DNA of 64,000 nt from Actimicrobium sp034313845. Lineage in GTDB: Bacteria; Pseudomonadota; Gammaproteobacteria; Burkholderiales; Burkholderiaceae_D. Below are positions 8,460-15,710 of this stretch, piece by piece (the first letter of the stretch is position 1; each line of letters starts with the position of its first letter). The notes beneath the pieces are model-generated. The model was given only the letters and a program-made list of their open reading frames with translations. It ran no database searches and was not told the DNA's origin. The translations under genes were made by a program, and so were the position numbers. The stretch lies in the NCBI RefSeq assembly GCF_034313845.1, contig NZ_JAVIWN010000001.1, one strand, 5' to 3'.

Positions 8460-9649
8460 CGCGTTCCGTGCGGCATTGGCGTGCGCGCCGAAGTGATCAC
8501 AGCGGCAGCCTTCGACCCGGTTTCTTTTTTGGAAGGAGGCTGAACACCCTGGGAGGTCACGGTGAAAACGAGCGGCTCCACCGCCTTGGCGTTAGGGTAT
8601 TCGCCCGTGCAGTAAAACGCGCCTTTCGCGTCGTTCACGATCGCCACATACTCGCGCTTCGCACGGATACACGGCGGATCGCTATCGTCGTCGGCAATCG
8701 GTTTGCAACTTGCCACCACGATCGCTCCATTTCGGGTTTGCGATAGCGCACTTCGAGCATCCGCGTCGATCTGAACTTTCTCGCCAAGTTTGGACCAACT
8801 GTCATAGGAAAGCGAATGCCAGGAGCAATGGTGCGGCGCCTGCATGAGATCGTACTCAAGCACCTCTGGTTCGTCCTTGTGGCGTGCCCACTGGCGATTC
8901 CAAATGAATACTTCGGCATCGCCGCCTGTCAGGAATTTCGCGCCGTCGGGGGTCTGCGCATCGGCGGCAAGTGTGATATTCATAATCACGCTAGATTGAT
9001 TTTTGACGAGACACTCTTCCTCTTCTTCATCGTCTTGCGCATCCAGCGGGGCCAAGAGGTAGGCCGAGAAGAATGCGGACTGCTTACCGTTGATCGTTGA
9101 AAAACTTTCATCCACTTTCTTCAAGATAGGGCTCAGGTCATCGGTCTTGCCGTCGATGTCTTCACCCATGATCAGAATGCGGTCGCCATCGCCCACCGCG
9201 AAGCTCTTGTCACGGTTCATCTTGACGCGCCGCCGCGCCTCCGAACTAAACGCGGTAGCGTCGGCACCCAACGTGTGCGTTTTGCTCGCGCGGCGAAAGA
9301 CAATGGGTGAAGACCAGACCTCACGAATCACGATCTTTTTGCCCTTGTAGTCTTTCTTGTCATCCGGGTAGTCGCCGAGCGGCCCAAGATGGAAGTGCTG
9401 CGTCAAACCCCGACAATGGTCCTGGTCCGGATGACTCAACAAGAAGGCATCGACATAGGGCCGGCCGTTCACATCTTTCTTCAGCCGGTCCCGCAGGTCT
9501 TTGGCCACATCGCGCGCCTCGCCGTCGGGGTCGTCGGCGTCCTGTCGGATGTTTACGTCGATCAGCAACGTCGTGGCATCGGTATCGCCGAACTTGATGA
9601 GGGTCATGTCGCCGTTGTCGACAGGGAAGAAGGTGAGGGTGGTAGGCAT
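8456..9649 (-). CDS. ComEC-type MBL-fold protein, first gene of the E2-E1-JAB operon
   Basis: A 397 aa metallo-beta-lactamase-fold protein. The metal loop AFLLSHPDQDHCRGL has His73, Asp75, Asp77 and His78, the H-x-D-x-D-H form typical of the ComEC/Rec2 branch. FLTGGDAEVF and QAPHHCSWHS supply the later Asp and His. An acidic run (DDEEEEE) near residues 205-212 and a basic, Ser/Lys-rich tail after ~370 flank the fold. No signal peptide or membrane segment is seen, unlike ComEC itself, so it is likely cytoplasmic. GGAAA precedes the ATG. It starts the minus-strand operon just across a palindromic operator from the WYL gene, and its stop overlaps the next start. Substrate unknown; a nucleic acid or phosphodiester substrate is possible by analogy. 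Confidence 0.8.
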   Translation of the reverse strand: MPTTLTFFPVDNGDMTLIKFGDTDATTLLIDVNIRQDADDPDGEARDVAKDLRDRLKKDVNGRPYVDAFLLSHPDQDHCRGLTQHFHLGPLGDYPDDKKDYKGKKIVIREVWSSPIVFRRASKTHTLGADATAFSSEARRRVKMNRDKSFAVGDGDRILIMGEDIDGKTDDLSPILKKVDESFSTINGKQSAFFSAYLLAPLDAQDDEEEEECLVKNQSSVIMNITLAADAQTPDGAKFLTGGDAEVFIWNRQWARHKDEPEVLEYDLMQAPHHCSWHSLSYDSWSKLGEKVQIDADARSALSQTRNGAIVVASCKPIADDDSDPPCIRAKREYVAIVNDAKGAFYCTGEYPNAKAVEPLVFTVTSQGVQPPSKKETGSKAAAVITSARTPMPHGTR

Positions 9650-9681
9650 AAGTATTTCCAGTAGACGGCCAAAGAATTATC

Positions 9682-9700
9682 GCGTATATTTAATATACGC
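9682..9700. promoter_or_regulatory. Palindromic operator between the WYL gene and the MBL operon
   Basis: GCGTATATTTAATATACGC is a perfect inverted repeat of 9 bp arms around one base. It is centred in the 91 bp gap between divergent starts at 9649 and 9741 and lies in an AT-rich tract suited to promoters for both arms. WYL regulators of the BrxR/CapW type bind inverted repeats in just this position, so autoregulation plus control of the MBL operon is the simplest reading. Confidence 0.75.
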
Positions 9701-9740
9701 TTATTTTTTAGATCAGTCTACTTTTTATATCCATAAACTC

Positions 9741-10643
9741 ATGCAAGAGAAACCCACTACCGACCTTGACCTTATTGTTCCTAAAGGAACGACCTGGGGC
9801 CTAGAACGTCGGCTCCAGTTCATCGACTTTCGTCTGCGCTGGGAGAGGCGTATTAACCGAATAGATCTGACTGAATATTTTGGCCTGTCGATTCCACAAG
9901 CCTCACTCGACATAGCCAAGTACACCGAGCTGGCGCCGACAAACTTGGCCTATGATAAAAGCTCGAAAACCTATGTCGCAACGCAAGACTTCCGTGCGCT
10001 CTATCAGAGTAGCGCGGCGCGGCGCTATTTGTCGGAGTTACTTGCGACGAAGACAGGCATCATGGAGCCAGCTACTAGCTTCATCGGATCGCCTCCCGAG
10101 ATTGACTGGGCGCCTTCGCCATGGCGCACGATCAACGAGCAGACGGTGGAGGCACTGGTCAAAGCGATACGGGAAAAGGTGGCCGTCCGCGTCAGTTACC
10201 AGTCGATGACTTCCTTGGATGAGTCCGAACGCCTGCTCTCGCCGCATGCACTAGGCAACGACGGCTTTCGTTGGCATGTGCGGGCCTATTGTCACAAGCG
10301 TCAGCGCTTCAGCGATTTTGTGCTCGCTCGCATCCTCAATATAGTGGGATTTGAGTCAAGCGATGCAGATCCTAGTATGGACTCGCAATGGCAGACGGTG
10401 CTGACACTGGTACTTGCGCCGCATCCGGATTTGCCGCCTGCTAAGAAGCGGGTTCTGGAATTGGACTACGGCATGGAAGAAGGGCAGGTACTACTTCCGT
10501 GTCGGCAGGCTTTTCTGTACTACACGCTCAGGCGCCTCGGTCTACAAACCAACGAGGCTCCAGACCCTCTCGCACAGCAGATCACTCTGAAAAACCGCGC
10601 CGCAATTCAGCCTTACATCGATGCTTTGACGGCCCAAACCTAA
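9741..10643 (+). CDS. WYL-domain transcriptional regulator (BrxR/CapW-like)
   Basis: A 300 aa protein with the three-part BrxR/CapW layout. The N-terminal winged helix-turn-helix spans about residues 20-95 (LERRLQFIDFRLRWERRINR, DLTEYFGLS). A WYL domain spans ~130-205 (VRVSYQSM, LLSPHALGNDGFRWHVRAYC, FSDFVLARI). A C-terminal WCX domain spans ~215-295. The ATG at 9741 is preferred because the upstream extension runs back through the operator into the MBL gene. Such proteins repress CBASS, BREX and other defence operons until a signal is sensed. The divergent placement across a perfect palindrome supports the same role here. The membrane-protein gene starts 6 nt after its stop, so the two are probably co-transcribed. 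Confidence 0.85.
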   Translation: MQEKPTTDLDLIVPKGTTWGLERRLQFIDFRLRWERRINRIDLTEYFGLSIPQASLDIAKYTELAPTNLAYDKSSKTYVATQDFRALYQSSAARRYLSELLATKTGIMEPATSFIGSPPEIDWAPSPWRTINEQTVEALVKAIREKVAVRVSYQSMTSLDESERLLSPHALGNDGFRWHVRAYCHKRQRFSDFVLARILNIVGFESSDADPSMDSQWQTVLTLVLAPHPDLPPAKKRVLELDYGMEEGQVLLPCRQAFLYYTLRRLGLQTNEAPDPLAQQITLKNRAAIQPYIDALTAQT

Positions 10644-10649
10644 TCCACC

Positions 10650-11441
10650 ATGACAGCCATTCTCGAACTCATCAAAGACCCGTACGAACGCAAAGCACGG
10701 GTGATACCTGGTCTGCTGGTCGCGCTGCCGTTGCTTGTGCCACTATTGTGCGTCTACGGCGCGAAGCATCCTGTACTCACTGGCGTTATTGGTTTGCTTG
10801 GGGGGTGTGGTGCCATCTATGCCTTGGCCAGCGTGGCGCGTGGCCGAGGCAAAAAGCTGGAAGAAACGTTGGTGAAAGAATGGGGTGGAATGCCGACCAC
10901 CATTGCGTTGCGCCACCGCGATACGTTCCTGGACAGCATCAGCAAGCAGCGTTATCACGCTGTTATTGTGGCCAAGTTGGGCATCGTCATGCCGACTGCG
11001 CAGGAGGAGATGGCAGACCCGGCCAAGGCTGACGATATTTATATCGGAGCTACCAGGCGGCTTCGCGAACTCACGCGTGGCGACAAACAGCTCTTGCTCA
11101 AGGAGAACATCGCCTATGGTTTTCACCGCAACATGGTTGCGATGAAGCCGGTCGGGATGCTCGCATGTATCTTCGGCGTCGTCTACGGGCTACTGATCGC
11201 GAAAGCCCTGCAAGTCATTCCGCCACATTTTGCACCAGTCAACCTCGCGGACCCCGGTCTTGCTGCCGGTTTGACGCTCCTCATCTCCCTCGCGTTGCTT
11301 GTGGCGTGGGCCTTCTATTTCGATAAGGAAGCCGTTCGCCGTATGGGGTTCGTGTATGCGGAGCGCCTGTTTGAATGTCTGTCGTCGCTACCTTCCGCAG
11401 CTCCGCGGAAGCGTACCTCAAAGCCGGCAGCCACAAGTTGA
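10650..11441 (+). CDS. Four-helix membrane protein, candidate effector
   Basis: A 263 aa protein not recognised as a named family. Two hydrophobic segments lie near residues 18-37 and 42-62 and two near 166-186 and 203-224, separated by a ~100-residue soluble, charged middle (KKLEETLVKEWGG, RRLRELTRGDKQLLLKEN). This gives hairpin pairs with the middle and both termini on the same side. It starts 6 nt after the WYL gene and so belongs to the plus-strand arm of the locus. Small membrane proteins are frequent killing or signalling effectors in regulated defence operons, so this is a plausible effector. That is inference from position and topology, not homology. It could instead be an inner-membrane anchor for the MBL proteins. 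Confidence 0.7.
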   Translation: MTAILELIKDPYERKARVIPGLLVALPLLVPLLCVYGAKHPVLTGVIGLLGGCGAIYALASVARGRGKKLEETLVKEWGGMPTTIALRHRDTFLDSISKQRYHAVIVAKLGIVMPTAQEEMADPAKADDIYIGATRRLRELTRGDKQLLLKENIAYGFHRNMVAMKPVGMLACIFGVVYGLLIAKALQVIPPHFAPVNLADPGLAAGLTLLISLALLVAWAFYFDKEAVRRMGFVYAERLFECLSSLPSAAPRKRTSKPAATS

Positions 11442-11552
11442 TCAGTACGTCTCGGGGGCTGATCCTGACGATATCGGTTAGACAGTATAGGTAACCGCTT
11501 AGTGCTGCTCGTTCACGATCAGATCCACGACAATTAAAACCGGAGATCCAGT

Positions 11553-12515
11553 ATGCCCTTTACTTTTACCAAGACCGTTCACCCCATCAGCTTTTCCGAT
11601 TTGTCCGGCCAGGAATTTGAACGTCTTGTGTTTGCCACCCTCCTGAGAATGTACGCTTGGCATACGCTCGATTGGACCGGCCAGACCGGTAGCGACGGCG
11701 GCCGTGACATCGTAGGCACTCGCGATGACGACTACGGCAATAGGATAACAGTCGTTGTGGCCTGCGCAAACTGGAAATCGTTCACGAGCACGAAGGGAAA
11801 TTCCGACATCGACAAAATAGTGGATGGGCTTGGTGAGAATCCCCATGAGGTCATCGTCGTTGCCGGTAAATCGGTAAGTGCTGCCACCAAGGAAAAATGC
11901 CAAGCCCACGCCAAGAGCAGGGGGATTACGGTTTCCGAAGTGTGGTCCGGTTCCGAATTCGAAGAACGTCTGCGCTTCCACGCCGATTCGGTCTTTCAGC
12001 GGTTCTTCAGCGGCGAGGAACTTCCGGACGAAGCCTCTGCTTTACGGACCTTCGTTCAGCAACTCGATCCGACAACAGAGCGAGAAGCCGGGGAGCTTAT
12101 TGCGCGGCTTTTCGACAGGCCAGCCTTCAGTACGCCAATTCGCAGCGAAAGCAACCTGCCGGCGTTCAGGCAGGCGATTGGAGATACGATTGGCGCGCTG
12201 AATACCGGTATTTGGCGTGATCGGGAGGGCGCGATCATCACGAGGATTTCAACCCGCCAGTCGTTCACGAGCGTTACCGTTAAGGATGCACTCGCGGAGT
12301 GCGTAACCGCGTTGACCGGGCTCAGGGTGATTTTCGATGAGGGGCTTCGAAACAATCACATCCAGCCGTGCCAATGCGGGAAAGCCGACTGTCCGACGTT
12401 CATGATTGAGCACGAGTACTGCGAACGGTTGGAAAACGAGCGTAGCAGAGTTCTTAATTATGCGGACGTAGCTCTTTCAGGACTTGGATCGAAAAAGCTA
12501 TCTCGTCACGCATAG
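11553..12515 (+). CDS. Mrr-like restriction endonuclease-fold protein
   Basis: A 320 aa protein. Its first ~150 residues look like the Mrr branch of the PD-(D/E)xK fold: FERLVFATLLRMYAW, then TGSDGGRDI with the catalytic-type Asp, then the strand VVVACANWKS. The usual Q/E-x-K of that strand reads Ala-Cys-Ala, with Lys only three residues later, so activity is uncertain. The C-terminal half has a Cys/His cluster (CQCGKADCPTFMIEHEYC) that may bind zinc. GGAG sits upstream of the ATG. It is 111 nt behind the membrane protein, in the same direction. It may belong to the same defence locus or be a separate solitary gene. Confidence 0.65.
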   Translation: MPFTFTKTVHPISFSDLSGQEFERLVFATLLRMYAWHTLDWTGQTGSDGGRDIVGTRDDDYGNRITVVVACANWKSFTSTKGNSDIDKIVDGLGENPHEVIVVAGKSVSAATKEKCQAHAKSRGITVSEVWSGSEFEERLRFHADSVFQRFFSGEELPDEASALRTFVQQLDPTTEREAGELIARLFDRPAFSTPIRSESNLPAFRQAIGDTIGALNTGIWRDREGAIITRISTRQSFTSVTVKDALAECVTALTGLRVIFDEGLRNNHIQPCQCGKADCPTFMIEHEYCERLENERSRVLNYADVALSGLGSKKLSRHA

Positions 12516-12566
12516 AACAGGCCGAACGAAACCAATGTCTCCTTCGTATCTCATGTCAATTGAATT

Positions 12567-13589
12567 TCATTGTGGTGGTTGTTTTGCATTGGCCCTCTGC
12601 TGGATCGCTTGGCATCGCTCCATCAGTGCTTCGAATGGCTCAGCGTCATCGAGGAATAAGCCGTCATCGACCATGTGCTGATAGTCGGTAGCCAATTTAG
12701 CCAACGCGCCGTCATCAGGTACAAGCTGGAGTCCACCTGCGACCGCTGCGTGATAGTCGATGGCATCGCCGTGCGTGTTTTTTTCTGCAAAGAACACGCT
12801 CTTGTGGTCGGCAACGGCGCGTGCAAGAGCTTTGTCCGCGATAGCTGCGGCGGCGAAGCCGGCAGCGTCCAGCCTCGTCACGTCGTGCCAGTGACGCGCG
12901 AAGCGATCACCACCGCGAAACTCGCCCTGCGCGCAAAAAACGTGAATCGCCGTAGACTTCTCCCAGAAGGTACGCTCGGCGCGCATCACCTGTGGTAGCG
13001 CGCTGGGAAACTCCACCCCTTGCAGATACGCGGCCGCATCGCAGCGGATTGCGCGTGGTTCGCTGGGCTCGCCAGTCGAGCGGGCGCCGAACTCCAACAT
13101 GACGGCGGGCGCGACATAGCCGGTGCCGGTGGCCAGCGGTGTGTAGTCGATGAACACTTTATCGCCCTCGGCCCGCACGGTTGCCGGCAAGCCGTTTTCC
13201 TCAAGATCGTGCTTGAGACGCGGCACGATCTCGGCACCGACCCAGTCCGACAGGCGCGCACGAATCTCCTTGCTCCACTTTTTCTCCTGGCTCTTGCTGA
13301 CCGGCAGCGGCGCATTCGCTTCACCCACCAGATCGGCGGCGATGGTACGGATGTCGTAAGTCAGGTCCACGTCTTCGGAGAAGCGCCGGATGACGCCATA
13401 GGCCTTTGACAAGGACGTGCCACCCTTGAATACCAAGTGGTCAGCGTAAGGGCCGGCAAAGAGGTGCCGCAGCGACCAGACCACCCAGATGTCTTTTTCC
13501 AGCAGATGGGGCAGCAGGCCCGATGTGTTCGCTGCGAGGTCGAGCGCCTCCAGGCGTTCGGCGGTTGAGAGCTGGAAGAATTCAGCCAT
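12567..13589 (-). CDS. abiEii: AbiEii/AbiGii-family nucleotidyltransferase toxin
   Basis: A 340 aa nucleotidyltransferase-fold protein of the AbiEii family (type IV toxin-antitoxin, abortive infection). The core is FKGGTSLSKAYGVIRRFSEDVDL at residues 54-76: the KGGTSL loop followed by S-x-D-x-D. Later conserved pieces include RAERTFWEKSTAIH and RHWHDVTRLD. AbiEii toxins act as nucleotidyltransferases that block growth, with tRNA as target in studied homologues. It overlaps the upstream antitoxin gene by 8 nt, so translation is coupled with antitoxin made first. The convergent Mrr-like gene ends 51 nt away. Confidence 0.88.
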   Translation of the reverse strand: MAEFFQLSTAERLEALDLAANTSGLLPHLLEKDIWVVWSLRHLFAGPYADHLVFKGGTSLSKAYGVIRRFSEDVDLTYDIRTIAADLVGEANAPLPVSKSQEKKWSKEIRARLSDWVGAEIVPRLKHDLEENGLPATVRAEGDKVFIDYTPLATGTGYVAPAVMLEFGARSTGEPSEPRAIRCDAAAYLQGVEFPSALPQVMRAERTFWEKSTAIHVFCAQGEFRGGDRFARHWHDVTRLDAAGFAAAAIADKALARAVADHKSVFFAEKNTHGDAIDYHAAVAGGLQLVPDDGALAKLATDYQHMVDDGLFLDDAEPFEALMERCQAIQQRANAKQPPQ

Positions 13590-14178
13590 AGGCCACCAGG
13601 GCGCTGATCTCTTGGGCCATCCACGTCGGCAGGCGCGACCGCGCCGAAGCGACTTCTTTAAGTTCGGACGGTGGCAGTTTGGCGCGCAGCTTCTGGATCG
13701 CTTCCCCGGCTTTTTCCGGGCCTAGCCAAGCCAGTGCCCGCACCACCTCGCCTGCAGCTCGCCCAGGGAAAATCAGTTGCCAAATTGGCGCGTGTCGGAA
13801 CTCGATCATCTGCGCACCCAATTTCAAGCGGCGGCTGGGGCCGGACGTGAGATAGACCGCTCGCATTGGGACTTGCGTGGTCAGGCCTAGCGCGTTGGCG
13901 GCGGCGGCACCGTGCGACACGATGGTTTCCCCGCGCTGGTTTGCCAAGCCTTCGACCATCTTGACGGCCGACGGTGCGCGGGTGCCGAAGCGGCTTTCGA
14001 CGGGCAGGACATAGATGCCGCGACCGGCGCGCAATAGGGCGCCGCGCTGCACAAGGCGGGACAATACTTGATCCACGGCTGCACGACGACCCAGGTGCAA
14101 CAGTTCTTTGGCGACCAAAGGCGTGCCCTCCGGCGCTCCGGTGGCGTGTTCCAAGATTTGTTTGGCGAGGGTCTGCAT
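13582..14178 (-). CDS. AbiEi-type antitoxin (DUF6088-like)
   Basis: A 198 aa protein with an N-terminal winged-helix segment (DQVLSRLVQRGALLRAGRGIYVLP, about residues 35-58), then the AbiEi-like core (ETIVSHGAAAANALGLTTQVP, VYLTSGPSRRLKLG) and a Leu/Lys-rich C-terminus. It is the partner of the AbiEii gene that overlaps it. Antitoxins of this class bind their own promoter through the winged helix, which fits the strong promoter at 14203-14231. GGAG precedes the ATG. Confidence 0.85.
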   Translation of the reverse strand: MQTLAKQILEHATGAPEGTPLVAKELLHLGRRAAVDQVLSRLVQRGALLRAGRGIYVLPVESRFGTRAPSAVKMVEGLANQRGETIVSHGAAAANALGLTTQVPMRAVYLTSGPSRRLKLGAQMIEFRHAPIWQLIFPGRAAGEVVRALAWLGPEKAGEAIQKLRAKLPPSELKEVASARSRLPTWMAQEISALVAYG

Positions 14179-14202
14179 GGCGATATCTCCTGATATGGAA
14201 GA

Positions 14203-14231
14203 AGTATGACGCTATTTCTGACACTTTTCAA
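14203..14231 (-). promoter_or_regulatory. Sigma-70-type promoter of the AbiE pair
   Basis: On the minus strand TTGAAA and CATACT are separated by exactly 17 bp, with the -10 box 24 bp before the antitoxin start codon. The close spacing suggests a short leader and probable autorepression by the antitoxin. Confidence 0.65.
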
Positions 14232-14331
14232 GTCCCAAAGCTCGGGACAGTAAAGTCGAACGAAGGAATGCGCCGCCTGCCAGCACTCATAAGCGTGTTC
14301 GAGATCAGGGCAATATTGCGTTGTGGAATCA

Positions 14332-15168
14332 TTAGCCAAGCCTTACGGTATCGAGTTCTTCAGGAGTCACGTTGAGCTGGAGCCGCCAACGTGAGAGGAA
14401 TGCCCCTTCGGGGGGGAGCAGTGGATCAAGGCGCTGGTACGTTGCCGTCAGCATGCTGTGCAATGGTTCCAGTGCCGGCGCATCGGCTAGGCCATAGTGT
14501 TCCAGCAGGTAGCCGAGGCGTCGCACGACGGCGCCGACGCCGAGGCGTCGTGCGTAGTCCACCAGCCGTTCGACTTTCAGTACGTCCCGCTTCATCCACA
14601 AGCCCTTGGCAACTTCGGTAATGCCACCGACAAATGCCGGGTGTCGGAGCCCGTCGATGATCGTGCGCTCCATGTCGCTGATCATCACGAAGCGCTCCTT
14701 GTCGATCCAGTGCTTCGTGACCCCGAATTCTTGTTCCGCAGTGATGTGGATAAACCGAAAGTCATAGCCGCCGACCGTCTGCGGACGCACGCGCCGCGTA
14801 CATGACACATACACGGTGAAGTTCGACTGCGTCACCATGCGGTGCAGTTCAAGCGCTGTACCGTGCGACAGGAAGTAGGGCGCGGCACCGGCGAGTTCAC
14901 GCGCGATCAGGTACGGGCTGTCGATGTGCTCAGTGGCCCGGCCGAGTTCGAAGGGGACGAGGTTGTACAAACCGGGCTTCAGTCGCGTCACCAAGCCTCG
15001 CTGTTTAGCCTTGTGCACGAGATTTCGGGCCGCAGCAGCCGACAGGCCGGTGATCGAACCCACATCCGCCAAAGTGAACGTAGACCGGCGCAGTTCATTC
15101 AGCTCAATGAGGAGTTGCGCTGCCCGTGAGCCTAGCGTCTTTGTTTGCAAGTGATAGTTTGTGCTCAA
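14332..15168 (-). CDS. AbiEi-like winged-helix regulator without its own toxin
   Basis: A 278 aa protein of the type IV antitoxin AbiEi family. An N-terminal winged helix (FTLADVGSITGLSAAAARNLVHKAKQRGLVTRLKPGLYNLV, about residues 31-71) precedes the larger AbiEi domain (YFLSHGTALELHRM, TVYVSCTRRVRP, MISDMERTIIDGLRHP). No AbiEii gene follows it. The next gene downstream is the shorter antitoxin, 154 nt away, with its own promoter. It may be an orphan antitoxin, a regulator of the neighbouring pair or the remnant of a second AbiE system. It is the last gene before the element's right end. Confidence 0.8.
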   Translation of the reverse strand: MSTNYHLQTKTLGSRAAQLLIELNELRRSTFTLADVGSITGLSAAAARNLVHKAKQRGLVTRLKPGLYNLVPFELGRATEHIDSPYLIARELAGAAPYFLSHGTALELHRMVTQSNFTVYVSCTRRVRPQTVGGYDFRFIHITAEQEFGVTKHWIDKERFVMISDMERTIIDGLRHPAFVGGITEVAKGLWMKRDVLKVERLVDYARRLGVGAVVRRLGYLLEHYGLADAPALEPLHSMLTATYQRLDPLLPPEGAFLSRWRLQLNVTPEELDTVRLG

Positions 15169-15553
15169 TTTGCGCCTCTAAAAGAAACGTAATGCGCAAT
15201 AAATATAACATTACGATATCTGGCGGCAAGCTTGTCTCCCCACGGGGAAACGAATTCAGCGTAAAATGTAACGATAAGAATTCAATGGCGAAAGTCGCCA
15301 TGGGACGCACCAAGAGTGAGTTGTTGGCGCAGGCGTGCCGTTGACCTTGGATTTCATGGTTTGGAACACTCTCGATGTATAGCGTTTGGTCATGAGAAAT
15401 CGTTGCTTTATACTTGTTCCTTGAGAGGAAAAACGTAGGACGCAGTGGCTTCGATGGACTTCCAGCTCCTGTCGATAGTTGACGATTGATGTGGAAGAGT
15501 AGTCGCCGCACAAACCGAGTGCATCTCCCGCGCCAGTCAAAGCGTTTGTTTTT
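15169..15553. other. Non-coding end region of the mobile element
   Basis: About 385 bp of AT-richer sequence between the last element gene and the attachment region. Overlapping reading frames here have no family resemblance. It probably holds the promoter of the AbiEi-like gene and binding sites used in excision; no integrase gene is present at this end. Confidence 0.5.
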
Positions 15554-15576
15554 TGACGGTAAATATGACGGTAAAT
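15554..15576. repeat. Tandem direct repeat near the element end (candidate arm-type sites)
   Basis: TGACGGTAAAT occurs twice with one base between (15554-15564 and 15566-15576), about 55-75 bp inside the guaA junction. Short direct repeats in this position are typical arm-type sites for tyrosine integrases or their excisionases. Confidence 0.5.
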
Positions 15577-15630
15577 TAGATGTCCCATACAGAGAAAGCC
15601 TGTATTCATGCGGGTTTTCAGGCCTTGGAA

Positions 15631-15648
15631 ACAATTGAGTGGGAATGA
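15631..15648 (+). other. Right attachment site: displaced 3' end of guaA
   Basis: ACAATTGAGTGGGAATGA encodes Thr-Ile-Glu-Trp-Glu-stop, the conserved C-terminus of GMP synthase. Upstream of these 18 bases the frame no longer resembles GuaA (it reads Ala-Leu-Glu instead of the usual Pro-Pro-Ala/Gly). A terminator of the expected kind follows at 15687. This is the pattern left when an element integrates in the last codons of guaA: the intact gene is restored at the far end and a short guaA tail stays at this end. guaA is a known integration hot spot for ICEs and genomic islands. The left junction is outside the window. Confidence 0.75.
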
Positions 15649-15686
15649 GGTTGGGGACCAACGCCAGATAGCAGTGTGTCTTCGAG

Positions 15687-15710
15687 CCCCTGATGTTTCA
15701 GGGGTTTTTT
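15687..15710 (+). terminator. Rho-independent terminator, probably the native guaA terminator
   Basis: CCCCTGA and TCAGGGG arms close on a 4 nt loop and are followed by six T residues on the plus strand. It lies 39 bp past the guaA-like stop codon and has no other gene to serve. Confidence 0.8.

Noticed and set aside
15640..15710. Possible tRNA or tmRNA 3' end as the integration target
   Set aside because: No T-loop consensus or CCA-adjacent acceptor stem could be built; the guaA reading fits all bases from 15631 to 15648.
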